A DNA stretch of 64,000 nt. Origin: Paraflavisolibacter caeni (GTDB taxonomy: Bacteria; Bacteroidota; Bacteroidia; Chitinophagales; Chitinophagaceae). Positions 52,805 to 62,061 of this stretch are shown here, piece after piece; within the stretch, counting starts at the first letter, position 1, and each line of letters begins with the position of its first letter. Below the pieces are notes generated by a model. It searched no databases. It was not told the DNA's origin and was given only the letters and a program-made list of their open reading frames with translations. The stretch covers positions 1 to 64,000 of the forward strand of contig NZ_JAOTIF010000022.1 in assembly GCF_025628885.1 (NCBI RefSeq). The letters run 5' to 3'. The position numbers and the translations under genes are program-made.

Positions 52805-54190
52805 ATGTCCGAAAATTCCGCTTCTTTCCTTGCCAAAAGCACGATCAAAGCTGCCGACAGGGAACACCGTAGAAAGATCAACTTCAACATATCGAGGTAC
52901 AATGCAGTGGTACCCTTAGGCAAGCAGCAGTTTACGAATGTGCACCTGGCAAGAGAGATGGCCAAAAACGCAAAGTGGCAGGCTATAGAAACGCTCGACA
53001 AGCAACTCGAAACCTTTGAGGCAAAGATTACCGCCCGCGGTGCCAAGGTTATCTGGGCAGAGACAGCCCAACAAGCTCTTGATGAAATTCTGAAGATCTG
53101 TAAGGCAAAGAATTGCTCCACCATCGTGAAAAGCAAAAGCATGGTCACCGAGGAATTGCATCTCAACAAATTTCTCGCAAAGAATAATATTGAAAGTGTA
53201 GAGACCGACCTGGGAGAATATATCCAGCAATTGGATGGTGAGCCTCCTTATCACATTGTAACGCCGGCCATGCACAAAAACAAGGAAGACGTTGCCAGGT
53301 TATTTACAGAAAAACTGGGAACAGCACCGGGTCTCAATCCGAGCCAGTTAACGCTCGTAGCAAGGCAAAAGTTGCGGGAGAAGTACGTACAGGCCGAAAT
53401 AGGCATTACCGGCGCCAACTTTATTCTCCCGGATATTGGAGGTATAGCTGTTACTGAGAATGAAGGCAACGCCCGCCTTAGCGCGGCCTGGCCAAAAACA
53501 CACATTGTGATCGCCGGTATTGAAAAGGTGATTCCTTCATATAAAGACCTCGCCTTGTTCTGGCCGCTGCTTTCTACTTTCGGTACAGGACAGAAAGTAA
53601 CCGTGTACAACTCCATTTTTACTGGTCCCCACCAGCCAGGGGAGAAAGACGGTCCGGAGGAGATGTATGTGATCTTGTTGGACAATGGCCGCACGAACAT
53701 CCTGGCCAATACCAAAGCAAGAGAGTCGCTATACTGTATACGCTGTGGCGCATGCCTCAATGCCTGTCCGGTATACAAAAACATTGGCGGACATGCTTAT
53801 GGAACTACCTATAGCGGTCCTATCGGTTCTGTCATCACTCCGCACCTCAGAGGAATGGGTGAGTGGAAGCATTTAAGTTACGCTTCCTCGTTATGCGGAA
53901 ATTGTACCGAAGTATGCGCTGTAAAGATTAATTTGCATGAACTGCTGCTGGAAAACCGCCAGGAGGCGGTAAGCGACAACCAAACTTCCTTTGTCGAAAA
54001 GATGGCTTGGAAGTTTTGGAAAAGAGCTATGATGCACCGGTGGATGTTAAACTCCGCCTCGGGCAGTACCAAAAGCTGGGTAGTGAATGCATTTGGGAAG
54101 GAGTGGACGAAACATCGCAGTGATTTGAAGTTCCCTGAGAAATCATTTAGCCAACTATGGAAAGAAAAGAACAAAAATTCAAATAGCTAA
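52805..54190 (+). CDS. lutB: LutB-type lactate-utilisation iron-sulfur protein
   Basis: 461 aa. N-terminal LUD (DUF162) domain (~50-270: ADREHRRKINFNISRYNA early; DIGGIAVTENEGNARL), then a ferredoxin-type module with two 4Fe-4S motifs CIRCGACLNACP (~310) and CGNCTEVC (~360). LutB works with LutA and LutC in L-lactate oxidation, but neither is next door, so the complex must be encoded elsewhere or this is a stand-alone homologue. Confidence 0.85.
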   Translation: MSENSASFLAKSTIKAADREHRRKINFNISRYNAVVPLGKQQFTNVHLAREMAKNAKWQAIETLDKQLETFEAKITARGAKVIWAETAQQALDEILKICKAKNCSTIVKSKSMVTEELHLNKFLAKNNIESVETDLGEYIQQLDGEPPYHIVTPAMHKNKEDVARLFTEKLGTAPGLNPSQLTLVARQKLREKYVQAEIGITGANFILPDIGGIAVTENEGNARLSAAWPKTHIVIAGIEKVIPSYKDLALFWPLLSTFGTGQKVTVYNSIFTGPHQPGEKDGPEEMYVILLDNGRTNILANTKARESLYCIRCGACLNACPVYKNIGGHAYGTTYSGPIGSVITPHLRGMGEWKHLSYASSLCGNCTEVCAVKINLHELLLENRQEAVSDNQTSFVEKMAWKFWKRAMMHRWMLNSASGSTKSWVVNAFGKEWTKHRSDLKFPEKSFSQLWKEKNKNSNS

Positions 54191-54282
54191 CCTGTTAGGT
54201 TTCAATTTGAAAATGAAATTATTGGCAACAGGTAACTTCATTTTCAAATTGGTACATTTTCAAATTTTCAAACAAACCGTCT

Positions 54283-55587
54283 GTGCTCCTCTATTGTCAT
54301 ACCATAACACCAAGGATTAAGTACGTAGTTGATTTCATATCGCAATATTTCCTGCACCCGTTCCAGGTTACTGCCAACGAACAGGCCTATATTGCTTCAT
54401 CTGGTTTTAAGATCAATTATTCGCACCAGAGATTCACTGCAGAGGAAATTCACATCAAGCCTTGTCCCATACTTTCTGAAAGCGAAAAAAGAAGATTCCA
54501 TATACATACCTTTCAGCATAAACATTACAAAGCCTTTTTTGAAACAGATGGCGATATGCGCTTCGACTTGTTCGGAGCCATATTCTACCTGCTTAGCCGC
54601 TATGAAGAATACCTCCCGCACGAAAAAGATGTGTATGGCCGCTTTGCACACCAAAGCTCCGTAGCTTATCGCGAGGAGTTCCTGCACCTGCCATTGATCA
54701 ATATCTGGCTGGAAGATTTCAGGGAGTTGTGCCTGCAGAAGTTCCCGGAACTTCAGTTTACACCGGCCCAATTCCAGTTCCTGCCTACTTATGATATTGA
54801 TATTGCTTGGTCTCATAAGCATAAAACCTTCAAACAGAATTTTGGTGGTATTATGCGTGCTATCCTGCAAGGCAAATGGAGTGCTGCCCGCAAACATATT
54901 AGGGTATTGAAAGGAAAAATAGAAGATCCCTTTGATGCTTACGAGTGGATGGATGAATTGCACGAGCGCTTCAACCTGCATCCTATTTTTTTCATCCTGG
55001 TAGCAGCAGAAAAGAACAAGTACGACCGCAATATTGATATTCACCACCAGGAGTTTCAAAAGTTGGTACATTCCATTGCCACAAAGAATAAAGTAGGGCT
55101 GCATCCTTCATGGGCCAGCAGTGACCACAGGGGGCTTTTGGGGAGAGAAAAAATGTATTTGGAGAAAGTAACCAACCAGCACATTCACGCCTCGCGCCAG
55201 CATTATATACGCATGTCGCTACCGCATACTTATCAATTCCTCATCGACAATGGTATTACCCACGAATACTCTATGGGGTATGGCAGTATCAATGGCTTCA
55301 GGGCATCTGTAGCCTTGCCGTTCTATTGGTACGATTTGGAGCGGGAAGAAAAAACAAATCTCATCGTGCATCCCTTCTGTTTTATGGATGCCAACGCTTA
55401 TTATGAACAAAGCCTGACCGCCCAGGAAGCGCTCCAGGAAATGCTGCAGTTTTATACAGCTATAAAATCTGTCAATGGTAATATGTGCACGCTCTGGCAC
55501 AACAACTTCTTAGGCACTGCCGACGAATTTGCAGGCTGGCGCGATGCTTACGAGAACTTCATTCAAATTGTCTCAGAAGGCAATTAA
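54283..55587 (+). CDS. Polysaccharide-deacetylase-like protein (DUF7033 type)
   Basis: 434 aa. The frame opens with an unusual N-terminus (MLLYCHTITPRIKYVVDF). The middle carries FLPTYDIDIAWSHKHK and VGLHPSWASSDHRGLL, which fit the metal-binding parts of NodB-like deacetylases, and IVHPFCFMDANAY near the end. This class occurs near capsule genes in Bacteroidota; no such locus is nearby. Probably cytoplasmic or peripheral; substrate unknown. Confidence 0.75.
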   Translation: MLLYCHTITPRIKYVVDFISQYFLHPFQVTANEQAYIASSGFKINYSHQRFTAEEIHIKPCPILSESEKRRFHIHTFQHKHYKAFFETDGDMRFDLFGAIFYLLSRYEEYLPHEKDVYGRFAHQSSVAYREEFLHLPLINIWLEDFRELCLQKFPELQFTPAQFQFLPTYDIDIAWSHKHKTFKQNFGGIMRAILQGKWSAARKHIRVLKGKIEDPFDAYEWMDELHERFNLHPIFFILVAAEKNKYDRNIDIHHQEFQKLVHSIATKNKVGLHPSWASSDHRGLLGREKMYLEKVTNQHIHASRQHYIRMSLPHTYQFLIDNGITHEYSMGYGSINGFRASVALPFYWYDLEREEKTNLIVHPFCFMDANAYYEQSLTAQEALQEMLQFYTAIKSVNGNMCTLWHNNFLGTADEFAGWRDAYENFIQIVSEGN

Positions 55588-55615
55588 CAGACCGATCAAA
55601 ATGACGGATCTTTCG

Positions 55616-56512
55616 TCATTTTGATCGGTTTACCAAATAAACCCCATAAAGCGTTACCAACACGCCTGCTACAATGATGAACGTCAGCTTTTCTTCAAAC
55701 AACAACCAGCCCAGCACTACGGCTACCACCGGGTTGATGTATGCATACAGGGAAACCTGCTCTACAGGCAGGTTTTGAAGACAATAGATGTAAGCAACAA
55801 AGGTGATGATTGAGCTGAAAACAGTAAGAAAAGCAATGGCTGCCCATGATTGCCAGGGTATGGCGGCCAGGGTCACGGCATTACCAGTTGCATGCGATAC
55901 GGAGAAAAGCGTTACTCCGGATATCAACATTTGCAATCCCAGGCTAAAGTAGGGATTAAAGGTTGCCGCATGCTTTTTAGTATACAAGGTGCCAAAAGCC
56001 CACGTCCAGGTAGACACAATGGATATAAAGATCCCAAACCGGAAATAAGGATTCAGCAGGTCGTGCAGGTGTTCTGTAAAGATCACACAAACGCCGGCAA
56101 ACCCAATTGTCAGCCCAATAATGGCTTTAGGTTTGAGCTTCGATTTGTTGGCGAACAAACCTATGATCAGCAGCCATAAAGGAAAAATGGCCCCAATAAT
56201 AGCGCCCAGACCTGCAGAGATATATTTTACACCCCAGGTGGACAAGCCATTGCTCAACATGAAGTTCAATACGCTCAATACCAGGATATTTTTCCATTCC
56301 TGCCCTTTGGGCCAGGCAGTCCTGCGGGTAAGAAAAAATACAATAAAACACATCCCACCCAGGAACTGGCGTAAACCCGCCATTTGAAGTGCAGGCATAT
56401 GCCGTACAGCTTCCTTCGAAGCGATCCAGGTGGTGCCCCAGAAAAAGCAAACCACAGCCAGCGCAAATAATGCCCTGGTCCGCTGACTATGATCTACAGC
56501 AATATTTTTCAT
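55616..56512 (-). CDS. EamA/DMT-family transporter
   Basis: 298 aa with ten hydrophobic helices in two repeated EamA halves; FFWGTTWIASKEAVRHMP and GGMCFIVFFL open the first, and FGTLYTKKHAATFNPYFSLG with SLYAYINPVVAVVLGWLLFEEKL close the second. Drug/metabolite exporter of unknown substrate. Confidence 0.9.
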   Translation of the reverse strand: MKNIAVDHSQRTRALFALAVVCFFWGTTWIASKEAVRHMPALQMAGLRQFLGGMCFIVFFLTRRTAWPKGQEWKNILVLSVLNFMLSNGLSTWGVKYISAGLGAIIGAIFPLWLLIIGLFANKSKLKPKAIIGLTIGFAGVCVIFTEHLHDLLNPYFRFGIFISIVSTWTWAFGTLYTKKHAATFNPYFSLGLQMLISGVTLFSVSHATGNAVTLAAIPWQSWAAIAFLTVFSSIITFVAYIYCLQNLPVEQVSLYAYINPVVAVVLGWLLFEEKLTFIIVAGVLVTLYGVYLVNRSK

Positions 56513-56545
56513 GAAAGGAAAAGAGCATTTGAATTGGAGTTTGAA

Positions 56546-57871
56546 CTATAATTTTTTGCGCAGCAAAAGTATAAATCTTTCAACCGCTCGTCTCACTTCT
56601 GTTGATGATGCCTGGTGATTGTTTACCAAAATAGAAAATATCAATAACTTGTTTTTACGGGTATATACATAGCCGCTAAGCGCCACAATTCCTGAAAGCG
56701 TCCCCGTCTTGGCATAAACAAAGCTGCTGTCAGAAGTGAAATAATTTTTCAGCGACCCCTCATTGCCTGTAGGAAATATTTCTTTAACGCGCTCCATCCC
56801 AAACTCCCTTTGTATTTTATCCAGAATGAACACAAAATCCTGCGGAGTAAACAGGTTATACCGGCTCAGGCCGGAACCATCCACCCACCTCGGCTTTTGT
56901 GGCAGATCCTTGAAATCAGTCTTCAACAGCGTATCAATGATCCGCTCATCATTCATCACTCCCAGCACCTCATTGCTCTCCATCAACAGCGACTGCTCGG
57001 CAAAGAAGTTGTCACTGCGGTGCATCATGGGTTTGAGCAGGGAGTCCGTGGGTTGAGAGTGAAGTCTTCTTTTGGGGCGTAATGAATCAACGTAATTAGG
57101 AAAAACTCTGTCACTCTTTAATGTATCGTTGAGCAACCTGGCTTCCAGGCCTAATGCTGATCCAAACCAGGCAGAAGACTGATATGGCACTTCACTATAA
57201 GTCTTGGTACTGTCAGCATCATCAATGATACTAAACTCATTGTCTGTAAAGCTCCTTTTGATAATGAATCCTTTGGTTTTATGAAAGGTGGCATTATGAA
57301 GGCTTTCACCCTTGAAATTGACCAAAGATGGTGTGATCTTAAGCTTTCCGTTATTCTGTTCAAACCTTACTAAGTTGTCATACATAGGAAAAACGCTGCG
57401 GGAAGGCATGAAAGGGTCTGCATAATCGTCCCATGACCATCCCTTGCCGTAAGTCTTGAATGCCACAACCGGGGGATGTAGATAGATCTTTTTATGATCC
57501 TGCTTCAGGTAATTGTACAGCGGATGTTTTGAAAAAGTAGTCGATAAAAAAGTAGGATCTCCATTTGCGTATACATGTATTACGGAATCGTTTTCATTGA
57601 TGAAGGCTCCTGTCAGGCTATCCCCTAGGTACTTCATTGCCGCATAGCAGGTAGCGATCTTTACATTGCTGGCTGGAACAAAATATTTCTCATCCTGGTA
57701 ATGATACAAATACTTCTTTTCTTCAGGACTGTAAACCGAAATCCCTGTATGCGCCGTAGTCAGAGCCTTGTTGTGAATAACCATTTCCTTTGCAGATCGA
57801 TCTACCCACCGTGCAGGCCCGCAACTGCAAACTATAGCTGCAAGTATTAAAAGTATAGAATATTGTTTCAT
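56546..57871 (-). CDS. dacB: D-alanyl-D-alanine carboxypeptidase/endopeptidase (S13, DacB-like)
   Basis: 441 aa. N-terminal lipobox-like LLILAAIVCSCGPAR. The active-site Ser-x-x-Lys is SNVK (PASNVKIATCYAAMKYL, ~70), the second motif SDN (MMHRSDNFFAEQ, ~290), and KTGT (VYAKTGTLSGIVALSGY, ~400). Trims peptidoglycan peptides. Confidence 0.9.
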   Translation of the reverse strand: MKQYSILLILAAIVCSCGPARWVDRSAKEMVIHNKALTTAHTGISVYSPEEKKYLYHYQDEKYFVPASNVKIATCYAAMKYLGDSLTGAFINENDSVIHVYANGDPTFLSTTFSKHPLYNYLKQDHKKIYLHPPVVAFKTYGKGWSWDDYADPFMPSRSVFPMYDNLVRFEQNNGKLKITPSLVNFKGESLHNATFHKTKGFIIKRSFTDNEFSIIDDADSTKTYSEVPYQSSAWFGSALGLEARLLNDTLKSDRVFPNYVDSLRPKRRLHSQPTDSLLKPMMHRSDNFFAEQSLLMESNEVLGVMNDERIIDTLLKTDFKDLPQKPRWVDGSGLSRYNLFTPQDFVFILDKIQREFGMERVKEIFPTGNEGSLKNYFTSDSSFVYAKTGTLSGIVALSGYVYTRKNKLLIFSILVNNHQASSTEVRRAVERFILLLRKKL

Positions 57872-57979
57872 TTAAAATAAGGTTCTCAGGACCGCAAATA
57901 TCCACAAACAACCCTATTCGTCATTCCAAACGTTCTCACCGCTCATCCATCTTTAAACCTTTTTTCAGAAAGCCCCTGA

Positions 57980-57987
57980 TAATTTTG
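57980..57987 (+). promoter_or_regulatory. -7 box of the M13 peptidase gene
   Basis: TAATTTTG, 21 bases before ATG 58009, fits TAnnTTTG. Confidence 0.5.
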
Positions 57988-58008
57988 CAGACTAAAAAAT
58001 TATAACTC

Positions 58009-60039
58009 ATGAGGAATTTCATAAAAGTTCTTACAATCGGCGTTTCTGCCGCTGCTATGATGGCTTTTACCCCGCCTGGCGGTAAAAAGCCTAAGTACAT
58101 CGACAAAGCCAACATGGACGCAGCTGTAAAACCCGGTGAAAACTTCTATCTTTTTGCAAACGGGGGTTGGTTAAAAAATAACCCTGTACCATCATCCAAA
58201 ACACGCTGGGGCTCCTTCGATATGCTGCGGGAGGAAAGCTCAAAGCGCATGCAGACCCTGTTGCAGGAAGCTTCAAAAAAAGCTGCTACCAACTCGCGCA
58301 TGCAAAAGATAGGTGATTTTTATTTGAGTGGCATGGATACTGTGGCGATTGATCAACTAGGCTATGAACCCATTAAAATCGACCTGCAGCGGATTGACGC
58401 GATCCGGAATCTGGATGATCTTCTTCAAGAAATTGCATACGAAAAAATAAGTGGAACTGGCAGCCCCTTATTTGGTTTCTTTCTTGCACAGGACCGCAAA
58501 AATGTTACCCAATATATTCCGCAATTGACACAGGGGGGAACTTCTTTACCCGACCGTGATTATTACCTGAAGAACGACGCCCGTAGCACAGCTATCCGTA
58601 AAGCCTTTGTGGACCACTTGGAAAAAATGTTCCGGTTGATCGGTGAAAGCGAGGCTGATGCAATAGCCCATGCTGCTGTGGTCATGAGAATTGAGACTGC
58701 GCTTGCAAAAGCTCAAATGAGCCGCGTCGAGATGCGCGATCCTTATAAGACGTACAATAAATTTTCTGTAAAAGATTTTAGCGCTACCACTGCTTCAATT
58801 GATTGGAGTAAGATGTTGCAACAACTCAAGCTGAATGGCGCTGATAGCTTGGTAGTCACCAATCCTTCTTTCTTTAAGTCTGTTGACGTGCTCCTGTCCG
58901 CTGTTTCCTTGCAAGACTGGAAGACTTATTTGAAATGGGGGGTACTTGATGATGCTGCAGCTTATTTAAGTATGCCTTTTGTAAAACAGAACTTTGCTAT
59001 GACCCAGGTGCTGACAGGGCAAAAAGAGATAACGCCCCGTTGGCAATTCGTTAGCGGCATCATCGATGGTCAATTGGGTGATCTTCTGGGCCAACTGTAC
59101 GTTGATAAATACTTCAAACCTGAAGCCAAGACCCGCATGATGGACCTGGTAAATAACCTGCAGCAAACATTTTCTGATCGCATAAGGCAACTGGATTGGA
59201 TGAGTGATGAAACCAAATCAAAGGCACTTGAAAAGTTATTTGCCTTCACAAAGAAGATTGGCTATCCCGACAAATGGAAAGATTACAACTCGATCTCAAT
59301 TGATAAAAATGATTTCATGGGTAATATCCATCGTACCAGCCAATGGGCCTATGATGATATGATTGCACGCTTTGGTAAGCCGGTAGATAAAACCCGTTGG
59401 GGCATGACGCCTCCGACCATCAATGCATATTACAACTCTGTAAACAATGAAATTGCATTTCCTGCCGGCATCCTGCAGTTTCCCTTCTTCGATTTTGGTG
59501 CTGATGATGCCGTAAACTATGGTGGCATTGGAGCGGCAATCGGTCATGAAATGACACATGGTTTTGACGACAATGGTAGCCAGTATGCAGCAGATGGCAA
59601 TCTGAAAAACTGGTGGACAAATGATGATGAAACAAAGTTCAAGGCTAAGGCTAACCTGGTGGTAGAGCAATACAATGCATTCACTGTATTAGATACGCTT
59701 CATGTAAATGGTAAGCTGACTTTGGGAGAAAACATTGCTGACTTGGGTGGTTTAAACATTGCCTACGAAGCATTTACCAAAACAAAACAATTCAAAGAAG
59801 GTAAATCAATAGATGGATTCACCCCGGCCCAACGCTTCTTCCTGAGTTGGGCACAGGTATGGCGCAGCAACACCCTGCCTGAAGCTCAAGCTCAATTGAT
59901 CCTTACCGATTCGCACTCACCAGGTATGCACCGGGCCAATGGTCCTATCGTTAATATGGAAGCTTGGTACCAGGCCTTCAACATCCAGCCCGGCGACAAA
60001 ATGTATAAGGCGCCAGAGCAAAGGATCAGGATTTGGTAA
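58009..60039 (+). CDS. M13-family zinc metallopeptidase (neprilysin-like)
   Basis: 676 aa with a signal peptide (FIKVLTIGVSAAAMMAF). The zinc motif GHEMTHGFDDNG lies near residue 512, the third ligand in ENIADLGGL near 573, and VNAYYN-like TINAYYNSVNNEIAFPAG precedes. C-terminus ends RIRIW, close to the typical M13 CxxW. Probably periplasmic oligopeptidase. Confidence 0.95.
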   Translation: MRNFIKVLTIGVSAAAMMAFTPPGGKKPKYIDKANMDAAVKPGENFYLFANGGWLKNNPVPSSKTRWGSFDMLREESSKRMQTLLQEASKKAATNSRMQKIGDFYLSGMDTVAIDQLGYEPIKIDLQRIDAIRNLDDLLQEIAYEKISGTGSPLFGFFLAQDRKNVTQYIPQLTQGGTSLPDRDYYLKNDARSTAIRKAFVDHLEKMFRLIGESEADAIAHAAVVMRIETALAKAQMSRVEMRDPYKTYNKFSVKDFSATTASIDWSKMLQQLKLNGADSLVVTNPSFFKSVDVLLSAVSLQDWKTYLKWGVLDDAAAYLSMPFVKQNFAMTQVLTGQKEITPRWQFVSGIIDGQLGDLLGQLYVDKYFKPEAKTRMMDLVNNLQQTFSDRIRQLDWMSDETKSKALEKLFAFTKKIGYPDKWKDYNSISIDKNDFMGNIHRTSQWAYDDMIARFGKPVDKTRWGMTPPTINAYYNSVNNEIAFPAGILQFPFFDFGADDAVNYGGIGAAIGHEMTHGFDDNGSQYAADGNLKNWWTNDDETKFKAKANLVVEQYNAFTVLDTLHVNGKLTLGENIADLGGLNIAYEAFTKTKQFKEGKSIDGFTPAQRFFLSWAQVWRSNTLPEAQAQLILTDSHSPGMHRANGPIVNMEAWYQAFNIQPGDKMYKAPEQRIRIW

Positions 60040-60060
60040 TCAGCATAAGAATATTCAATA

Positions 60061-60102
60061 AGCACAAAGCCCTCGACTTGTAAAAGTCGAGGGCTTTGTG
60101 CT
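60061..60102 (+). terminator. Strong terminator after the M13 gene
   Basis: 19-bp perfect stem AGCACAAAGCCCTCGACTT with complement, 4-nt loop. Confidence 0.8.
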
Positions 60103-60202
60103 CAATTTGTCGCATTCACACCTCTAAATTGTCTTATTTACACCTTATGATACATACAATCAATCACTAGATTCGCAATTGAATCAACCATACAAAACGA
60201 AA

Positions 60203-60757
60203 ATGAGAAAGCTATCTAGTTTTACTTTCATCACTCTTGATGGTTATTATAAAGGGCAGGACCAGGATATAAGCTGGCACAAGCATGGTGCAGAAGAAGG
60301 CGAGTTTTCTGCCAAAAGCCTTAAATCAGGAAACATCCTTTTGTTCGGACGCACCACCTACGAAATGATGGCAAGTTACTGGCCAACCCAAATGGCAATG
60401 GATTCTTTTCCGTTAGTAGCAGAAGGAATGAATAAAGCAGAGAAGATTGTTTTTTCCCGGACACTCCAAAAAGCCAATTGGGAGCATACAAGGATCATCA
60501 GTGAAAACATAATTGACGCGGTTCAAAAGTTAAAGCAGCAAGGGGCAAATGACATGACACTTTTAGGCAGCGGAAGTATTCTGAGACAACTTGCAGAAGC
60601 GGGCTTGATTGATGAATACCAGGTGATGATCGATCCTGTCGCAATAGGCAGCGGAACTCCAATTTTCCAAAACCTCAACCATCAAATCGATCTGAAACTA
60701 ATCAATACCAGGACATTCAAAAGCGGAGTAATACTGCTGTCTTATCAACCTGCTTAG
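60203..60757 (+). CDS. Dihydrofolate-reductase-like family protein (RibD C-terminal fold)
   Basis: 184 aa from ATG 60203. TFITLDGYYKGQDQD and FGRTTYEMMASYWP, with MTLLGSGSILRQLAEAG and DEYQVMIDPVAIGSGTPIF, are signatures of the YyaP/YwjB-type reductase family. NADPH-dependent by family; the substrate is unknown. The eight upstream codons in frame look non-coding. Confidence 0.85.
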   Translation: MRKLSSFTFITLDGYYKGQDQDISWHKHGAEEGEFSAKSLKSGNILLFGRTTYEMMASYWPTQMAMDSFPLVAEGMNKAEKIVFSRTLQKANWEHTRIISENIIDAVQKLKQQGANDMTLLGSGSILRQLAEAGLIDEYQVMIDPVAIGSGTPIFQNLNHQIDLKLINTRTFKSGVILLSYQPA

Positions 60758-60776
60758 CAAAAACAGAAGATAAAAT

Positions 60777-60812
60777 AAAAAGCCCTCAACTATTCTAAAG
60801 TTGAGGGCTTTT
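60777..60812. terminator. Bidirectional terminator
   Basis: AGCCCTCAACT and its complement, with A- and T-runs on the ends, between convergent genes. Confidence 0.85.
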
Positions 60813-60892
60813 TATTAAATGAATATTATAAAGCCCAGGCTTTGCAGCGCTGCCCTCTCTGCCTAAGGCGGACCGGGGGCAGGGGGTAGTAT

Positions 60893-62023
60893 TTACGGCC
60901 GCTCCTGCGCCCTCAACCACCTTTCCGGTATCTCATTATTACTCGCCAGTAAATAATCCTTATACGAGCACGCAATGATCTGCTTATCCGGCAACTGCAT
61001 CCACCATCGTCCTGTCTTCTTACTCTGCAGGAATATCGTTTCTACCTCCGCAAAAGCCGTGTGATATTCATTAAAGTATTGACGTTCATCCGTCCTCGCT
61101 TCTTTCTTACTGCGACTCCTGCCATCCATCAGGTACCAGAGCATATGGCTGATCTGCTTAGCAGTCAGTTCATATTGATCCTTTTCCGGTTGAAAACCAT
61201 AAATCCCAATTGTACTCATGTGTGTGCTCATGCCTGCATACTGCATCAGCGTACAAGCTTCTTCTCCATTCAACCCATTAGGGGTAAGCGAGTTAGCCGG
61301 GGCAAACGCATGGGCAATAGCCGCAATGTCAAATGAAAGCATATGCGAGTGACGCAGCACAGGCTCCATCTCCGAAATGTTTTCTTTTACAACACCTACG
61401 CGGAAGCAGTCAAACCGCAGTTTGTCCATGGTTTCCAGCATGCGCGGGTGTACCATATAACTTTGGAAGCCAATGTGGTTGTAATGATTCATGTAGTTGG
61501 GTTCGCTCGTCAGTATTTCCAACAGGAATTTATCGCTACGGAGAGGCGAATCCATATTAATGTCGATCTGGGCATCGATACCGGCTGCATCGATCAGCAA
61601 TTTCTTATCAGCAAAAGCCTGGTATTGCGCCATCGTAAGATCGTGCGATCCTCCCAGTACCACAACCATTTTCCCTGCATCCATCAATTCCTGTAGCACC
61701 ATCTTCAGGGCCGCATAGGTATCTGATATGCTCTTCCCGGTACGCACATTCCCAATATCCGCCAGCTTGATATCGTTATGCCAGTGATACAGTTTGTAAA
61801 ACTCGCTGCGGATCGCATCAGCAGCCGTACTCTCCGAAAAATTTCCGCTACCCCTTTGATCTTTGCAGCCCACAAACACAATATCAGCCTCTTCAAGATC
61901 AGGAAGTCCCTCTTCATAAATTTCAATGGATTTGCCAATCTGCTTTTCCGAATAACCCATATCATTCGAAATCACATGCTTATTAATCGGCTCCAAAAAA
62001 TCAGTTAATGTATCGTATGACAT
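60893..62023 (-). CDS. Formimidoylglutamase-like (arginase-fold) protein
   Basis: 376 aa from ATG 62023; TACATTTG (62036-62029) ends 5 bases before it, a -7 box that supports this start over 62065. GGSHDLTMAQY is the first arginase motif (GG[SA]HD). The others are weak: DAAGIDAQIDIN instead of DAHxD, and SFDIAAIAHAFAP instead of SxDxDxxDP, so fewer metal ligands are visible. The Bacteroidota formimidoylglutamase branch shows this divergence. The gene begins 38 bases after gnd stops. Confidence 0.8.
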   Translation of the reverse strand: MSYDTLTDFLEPINKHVISNDMGYSEKQIGKSIEIYEEGLPDLEEADIVFVGCKDQRGSGNFSESTAADAIRSEFYKLYHWHNDIKLADIGNVRTGKSISDTYAALKMVLQELMDAGKMVVVLGGSHDLTMAQYQAFADKKLLIDAAGIDAQIDINMDSPLRSDKFLLEILTSEPNYMNHYNHIGFQSYMVHPRMLETMDKLRFDCFRVGVVKENISEMEPVLRHSHMLSFDIAAIAHAFAPANSLTPNGLNGEEACTLMQYAGMSTHMSTIGIYGFQPEKDQYELTAKQISHMLWYLMDGRSRSKKEARTDERQYFNEYHTAFAEVETIFLQSKKTGRWWMQLPDKQIIACSYKDYLLASNNEIPERWLRAQERP

Positions 62024-62061
62024 AACCGCAAATGTAATGGTGGAACGACGAATAATCCGAA

